NCBI GenBank assembly: GCA_030450335.1
Contig: JAKDIS010000045.1
Location: 1-18,559, forward strand
Origin: Corynebacterium sp.
GTDB taxonomy: Bacteria > Actinomycetota > Actinomycetes > Mycobacteriales > Mycobacteriaceae
DNA: 18,559 nt
Reading direction: 5' to 3'
Within the stretch, counting starts at the first letter, position 1. The number at the start of each line of letters is the position of its first letter. Below the pieces are notes generated by a model, which saw nothing but the letters and a program-made list of their open reading frames with translations, had not been told where the DNA came from and did no database searches. Position numbers and translations under genes: made by a program. Positions 14,973 to 18,559 of the stretch are shown here, piece after piece.

Positions 14973-17900
14973 TAACGGTAGGGCGCTCAGCTGGTCGCGC
15001 CTGGAGCGCATCCTCTCCGGCACCGACACCGCCCCGCTGCACGCCGTCGGCGTGGGGGAGGGTGGCCGCGAGACGCTCTGGCGGGACGGCGCACGCACCG
15101 CCGGCGCGTCCTGCGCAGCCACCGTACCCTTCGCCGAACTGCACGCCGCCGGGTCCTACAACTTCCTCCACGGCGCCAGCGACCCCGCCGAGTACGTCGA
15201 CGCGGCCGTCGACCTGGGCCTCACCGCCCTGGCGGTGCTCGACCGCGACGGACTCTACGGTGCCGCCCGGCTCGCCACCGCCGCCGCGGAGGCGGGGCTG
15301 GCGACCGTCTTCGGCGCGGAGCTCTCCGTCTTCGGCACCGACGTGGCACCGCTGACCGTCCTGTGCCGCGGGCAGGACGGCTACCGCCGGCTCTCCCACG
15401 TGATCACCGACGCCCGCATGGCGCGCCGGGAGAAGGACAGCGCCGACTACCCGCCGCTCACTGACGTCGCCGCCGCGGCGGACGGGCACTGGTACGTCCT
15501 GCTCGACCACCACCACCTGCACCACGCCACGGAGATCGTCGGGGCCTTCGGGCCGGACGCCTGCCTCGTGGAGCTCGGCCAGACGATGAGCCCCTCGGAC
15601 GTGGACCGCAACGAGGCCCTGCACGACCTCGCCCTGGACCACGGCCTCACCGAGGTCGTCTCCTCCGCGGCGACCTGTGCCACACCCGCCCAGGCACGGC
15701 TGGCGGGGGCGAAGCACGCCCTGCACGACCGGGAGGACGTCCTGACCGCCACCCCGCACACCCACCCGCTCGGCGGGACGTGGCTGCACTCCGGCGAGGA
15801 GATGCTCACCCTCGCCGGCGACTGCGGGTGGCTGCGCGACGCCGTCGCCGCCAGCGCCCGCGTCGGGGCCGACTGCGCCTTCACCCTCAACCTCATCGCC
15901 CCGCGGCTGCCGCACTTCCCCGTCCCCGACGGGCACACCGAGATGAGCTGGCTGCGGGAGCTGACCCACCGCGGCGCCCGGCACCGCTACGGCACCGCGC
16001 AGGACCACCCGCGGGCCTGGGAGGTCATCGACCACGAACTCGGGATCATCGAGGAACTCGGCTTCCCCGGCTACTTCCTCATCGTCCACGGCATCGTGGA
16101 CTTCTGCCACACCAGCGGCATCTTCTGCCAGGGGCGCGGCTCGGCGGCGAACTCCGCGGTGTGCTTCGCCCTGGGCATCACCAACGTCGACGCCGTCGCC
16201 GCCGACCTGCTCTTCGAACGGTTCCTCTCCCCGGAGCGCGACGGCCCGCCGGACATCGACCTCGACATCGAGTCCGGCCGCAGGGAGGAGGCCATCCAGG
16301 ACGTCTACCGCCGCTACGGCCGGGACAACGCCGCCCAGGTCGCCAACGTCATCACCTACCGCTCCAAGGGGGCGCTGCGCGACGCCGCCCGCGCCCTCGG
16401 CCACGACCCCGGCCGGGTGGACGCCTGGTCGCGCGGCCTGGAGGACCCGCCCGACCCGGTGCGCGAGCTCACCTCCCGGCTCACCGGGCAGCCCCGTCAC
16501 CTGGGCATCCACTCCGGCGGCATGGTCATCTGCGACCGGGCCATCTCCGAGGTGGTCCCCACCGAGTGGGCCCGCATGGACGACCGCTCGGTGGTGCAGT
16601 GGGACAAGGACGACTGCGCCGACGTGGGCCTGGTGAAGTTCGACCTGCTCGGCCTCGGCATGCTCGAGGCCCTGCACCACGCCGTCGACCTGGTGGAGGA
16701 GACCACCGGCACCCGGGTGGAGCTGTGGCACCTGCAGCCCACCGACCCGGAGGTCTTCGCCATGCTCGCCCGCGCCGACGCGGTGGGCGTCTTCCAGGTC
16801 GAGTCCCGCGCCCAGCTCGCCACCCTGCCCCGGCTGCGTCCCCGCACCTTCTACGACCTGGTCGTCGAGGTCGCGCTGATCCGTCCGGGGCCGATCCAGG
16901 GCGGTTCCGTGCACCCGTTCATCCGCCGGCGCAACGGGGAGGAGGAGGTCACCTACGACCACCCCAGCCTGGAGCCGGTCCTGAAGCGCACGCTCGGCAT
17001 CCCGCTGTTCCAGGAGCAGCTGATGCAGATGGCCGTCACCGTCGCCGGCTTCAGCCCCGCCGAGGCGGACGCGCTGCGTCGGGCGATGGGGTCGAAACGT
17101 TCCCCGGAGCGCATGGAGCAGATGCACACCCGCTTCATCGACGGTGCGCGCGACCTGCACGGCATCGACGCGGAACTGGCCGAACAGCTGTGGCGCAAGG
17201 TCATCGCCTTCGCGTCCTACGGTTTCCCGGAGTCCCACGCGCAGTCCTTCGCCTCGCTGGTGTACTTCTCCGCCTGGTTCAAGTGCCACCACCCCGCGGA
17301 GTTCTGCGTGGCGCTGCTGCGCGCCCAGCCGATGGGGTTCTACTCGCCGCAGTCGCTGGTCTCCGACGCCCGACGTCACGGCGTGGGCGTGCGCCCGGTC
17401 GACGTCAACGCCTCCCAGGTCGAGGCCACCGTGGAGGACGGCGACATCCGCCTCGGCCTCGGGTCGGTCAAGGGCATCGGGAAGGACGTCGCCGGACGTC
17501 TCGTCGCCGCGCGGGACGCCCGGGACGCGCCCTTCGCCGCGGTCGCCGACCTCTCCCGCGAGGCCGGCCTCACCGTCGACCAGGTCTCCGCCCTGGCCCG
17601 GGCGGGGGCGTGCGACAGCCTGGGGCTCACCCGCCGTCAGGCACAGTGGGCGGCGGGCGTGGCGGCGACCGAACGCGCCGGGATGCTGCCGGGCACCTCC
17701 ACGGTCTCCACTCCGGCGCTGCCGGGGATGAGCGCCTTCGAACTCGCCGCGGCGGACGTCTCCGCCACCGGCGTCACGTCCGACGGTCACCCCGTGCGCC
17801 TGCTGCGTGCCAGGCTGGACGCCTGGCCGGGGAACTTCCCGGTGGTCCCGGCGTCCTCCCTGCTGGGTGTGGAGGACGGCCGGCGCATCCTCGTCGCCGG

Positions 17901-18159
17901 CGTGGTCACCCACCGCCAGCGTCCGATGACCGCCGGCGGGGTCACGTTCCTGGGCATGGAGGACGAGACCGGCCTGGTCAACGTGATGGTGTCGCCGGGA
18001 CTGTGGCGCGCCCGACGCAAGGTCGCCATGACCTCCCGGATGCTGATGGTCCGCGGCATCGCCCAGAACGCCGGCGGTGCGGTGACCGTCGCCGCCGACG
18101 ACCTCTCGCCCCTCGAGGCGGCCGAGGCCCTGGCCAGTGCCTCGCGCGACTTCCGCTGA
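14965..18159 (+). CDS. dnaE2: Error-prone DNA polymerase DnaE2
   Basis: A 1064-residue C-family DNA polymerase, the catalytic part of the SOS mutasome. The N-terminal PHP domain (about 52-290) starts FAELHAAGSYNFLHGAS and has LDRDGLYG, where relatives with a metal site have LHxHS and TDHDG. The polymerase core is intact: PPDIDLDIES gives Asp432 and Asp434, and VKFDLLGL gives Asp560, the three catalytic aspartates. The GRGSAANS and PGPIQGGSVHPF motifs are present. A helix-hairpin-helix region (about 830-890) and an OB fold (about 970-1045) follow, and the chain ends soon after, as in DnaE2. ATG 14965 fits the leaderless -10. It ends 1 bp from the convergent ATPase gene. Confidence 0.95.
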   Translation: MFSNGRALSWSRLERILSGTDTAPLHAVGVGEGGRETLWRDGARTAGASCAATVPFAELHAAGSYNFLHGASDPAEYVDAAVDLGLTALAVLDRDGLYGAARLATAAAEAGLATVFGAELSVFGTDVAPLTVLCRGQDGYRRLSHVITDARMARREKDSADYPPLTDVAAAADGHWYVLLDHHHLHHATEIVGAFGPDACLVELGQTMSPSDVDRNEALHDLALDHGLTEVVSSAATCATPAQARLAGAKHALHDREDVLTATPHTHPLGGTWLHSGEEMLTLAGDCGWLRDAVAASARVGADCAFTLNLIAPRLPHFPVPDGHTEMSWLRELTHRGARHRYGTAQDHPRAWEVIDHELGIIEELGFPGYFLIVHGIVDFCHTSGIFCQGRGSAANSAVCFALGITNVDAVAADLLFERFLSPERDGPPDIDLDIESGRREEAIQDVYRRYGRDNAAQVANVITYRSKGALRDAARALGHDPGRVDAWSRGLEDPPDPVRELTSRLTGQPRHLGIHSGGMVICDRAISEVVPTEWARMDDRSVVQWDKDDCADVGLVKFDLLGLGMLEALHHAVDLVEETTGTRVELWHLQPTDPEVFAMLARADAVGVFQVESRAQLATLPRLRPRTFYDLVVEVALIRPGPIQGGSVHPFIRRRNGEEEVTYDHPSLEPVLKRTLGIPLFQEQLMQMAVTVAGFSPAEADALRRAMGSKRSPERMEQMHTRFIDGARDLHGIDAELAEQLWRKVIAFASYGFPESHAQSFASLVYFSAWFKCHHPAEFCVALLRAQPMGFYSPQSLVSDARRHGVGVRPVDVNASQVEATVEDGDIRLGLGSVKGIGKDVAGRLVAARDARDAPFAAVADLSREAGLTVDQVSALARAGACDSLGLTRRQAQWAAGVAATERAGMLPGTSTVSTPALPGMSAFELAAADVSATGVTSDGHPVRLLRARLDAWPGNFPVVPASSLLGVEDGRRILVAGVVTHRQRPMTAGGVTFLGMEDETGLVNVMVSPGLWRARRKVAMTSRMLMVRGIAQNAGGAVTVAADDLSPLEAAEALASASRDFR

Positions 18160-18160
18160 C

Positions 18161-18559
18161 TTATAGTGCAGCGTGCCGGTGCCAGGCCCCGAAGTCCTCC
18201 GCCACCGTCGCCGCGAGCTCGCGGTAGGCGCGGAACGTCGCCGGGGCCAGCCGGTCCAGGTCCACGACCCCGCCCTCGGAGAGGTGCCGGTCGAAGGGCA
18301 CGCCACGCACCGCCCGGGTACGCGCGGAGAAGTGCGCGGACAGCACCTCCGGGTCCACCGCCGCCTGCCCCGGGTGCGCGCCGGACACCACGACCACCGC
18401 ATTGGCCACCAGGTCCCCGTGGCCGTGGTGGTCCAGCCAGTCCAGTGTGGCCTCCGCCGACTTCGCCCCGTCCAACGCCGGCGAGGTGACCAGCACCAGC
18501 ATGTGCGCCAGGTCCAGCACCCCGGACATCGCCGAGTGCATCAACCCTGTCCCGCAGTC
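18161..18559 (-). CDS. MinD/ParA-like ATPase, C-terminal part (continues beyond the window)
   Basis: The frame runs off the right edge; about 132 residues are visible. DCGTGLMHSAM followed by DLAHMLVLVTSPALDGAKSAEATLDWL is the Walker B and following region of MinD/ParA-type deviant Walker ATPases. ANAVVVVSG is the strand that usually ends in a nucleotide-base-binding Asn or Asp. The tail RGVPFDRHLSEGGVVDLDRLAPATFRAYRELAATVAEDF is typical of actinobacterial MinD-like proteins, some of which are linked to type VII secretion or chromosome partitioning. Which of these applies cannot be told from this part. The stop TAA (18163-18161) lies 1 bp from the dnaE2 stop. Confidence 0.8.
   Translation of the reverse strand, partial: DCGTGLMHSAMSGVLDLAHMLVLVTSPALDGAKSAEATLDWLDHHGHGDLVANAVVVVSGAHPGQAAVDPEVLSAHFSARTRAVRGVPFDRHLSEGGVVDLDRLAPATFRAYRELAATVAEDFGAWHRHAAL

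Noticed and set aside
14926..18402. A very long minus-strand open frame opposite dnaE2, continuous with the XRE-cupin gene
   Set aside because: It is a by-product of high third-position GC in dnaE2. It has no family motif, and only its last 199 residues, from ATG 14919, are a recognisable protein.

Overview
The window is a chromosomal segment of a high-GC actinobacterium, most likely a Corynebacterium. The evidence is the order (probable rsdA tail)-DUF5319-guaB-guaB3-transporter-guaA, a metQNI operon next to dnaE2, a McbR-like box, actinobacterial SOS boxes, and many TANNNT -10 elements placed for leaderless mRNAs. Nothing looks mobile: there is no IS, integrase, tRNA, rRNA or CRISPR, and codon use is uniformly GC-rich.

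Layout. 1-211: C-terminal tail of a protein, probably the anti-sigma-D factor. 228-641 (-): DUF5319 protein. 796-3492 (+): guaB and guaB3, closed by a bidirectional terminator. 3572-4840 (-): Na/Pi cotransporter. 5011-6603 (+): guaA, closed by a hairpin that overlaps the end of a four-helix membrane protein gene (6651-7106, -). 7283-9627 (+): imuA'-imuB, translationally coupled and preceded by a good sigma-A promoter with a LexA box just after the expected start site. 9638-10819 (+): sucrase/ferredoxin-like protein, tail-to-tail with an AMIN-like lipoprotein gene (10816-11469, -). 11614-14223 (-): metI, metN and metQ, preceded by a McbR-like operator. 14320-14919 (-): XRE-cupin regulator. 14965-18159 (+): dnaE2, with an SOS box over its promoter and start codon. 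18161-18559 (-): end of a MinD/ParA-like ATPase that continues outside the window.

How the genes work together. GuaB and GuaA carry out the two steps from IMP to GMP. ImuA', ImuB and DnaE2 form the SOS-inducible mutasome known from mycobacteria. Here it lies in two blocks about 5.3 kb apart, each with a GAAC-N4-GTTC box, so LexA should control both. MetQNI imports methionine, probably under the sulfur repressor McbR.

The least explained signals are a run of 11-bp-phased TGACC repeats upstream of the lipoprotein gene, a perfect 8-bp-arm palindrome over the presumed guaB promoter, and the eroded PHP metal site of DnaE2. All functional statements come from reading motifs by eye; no database search was run.
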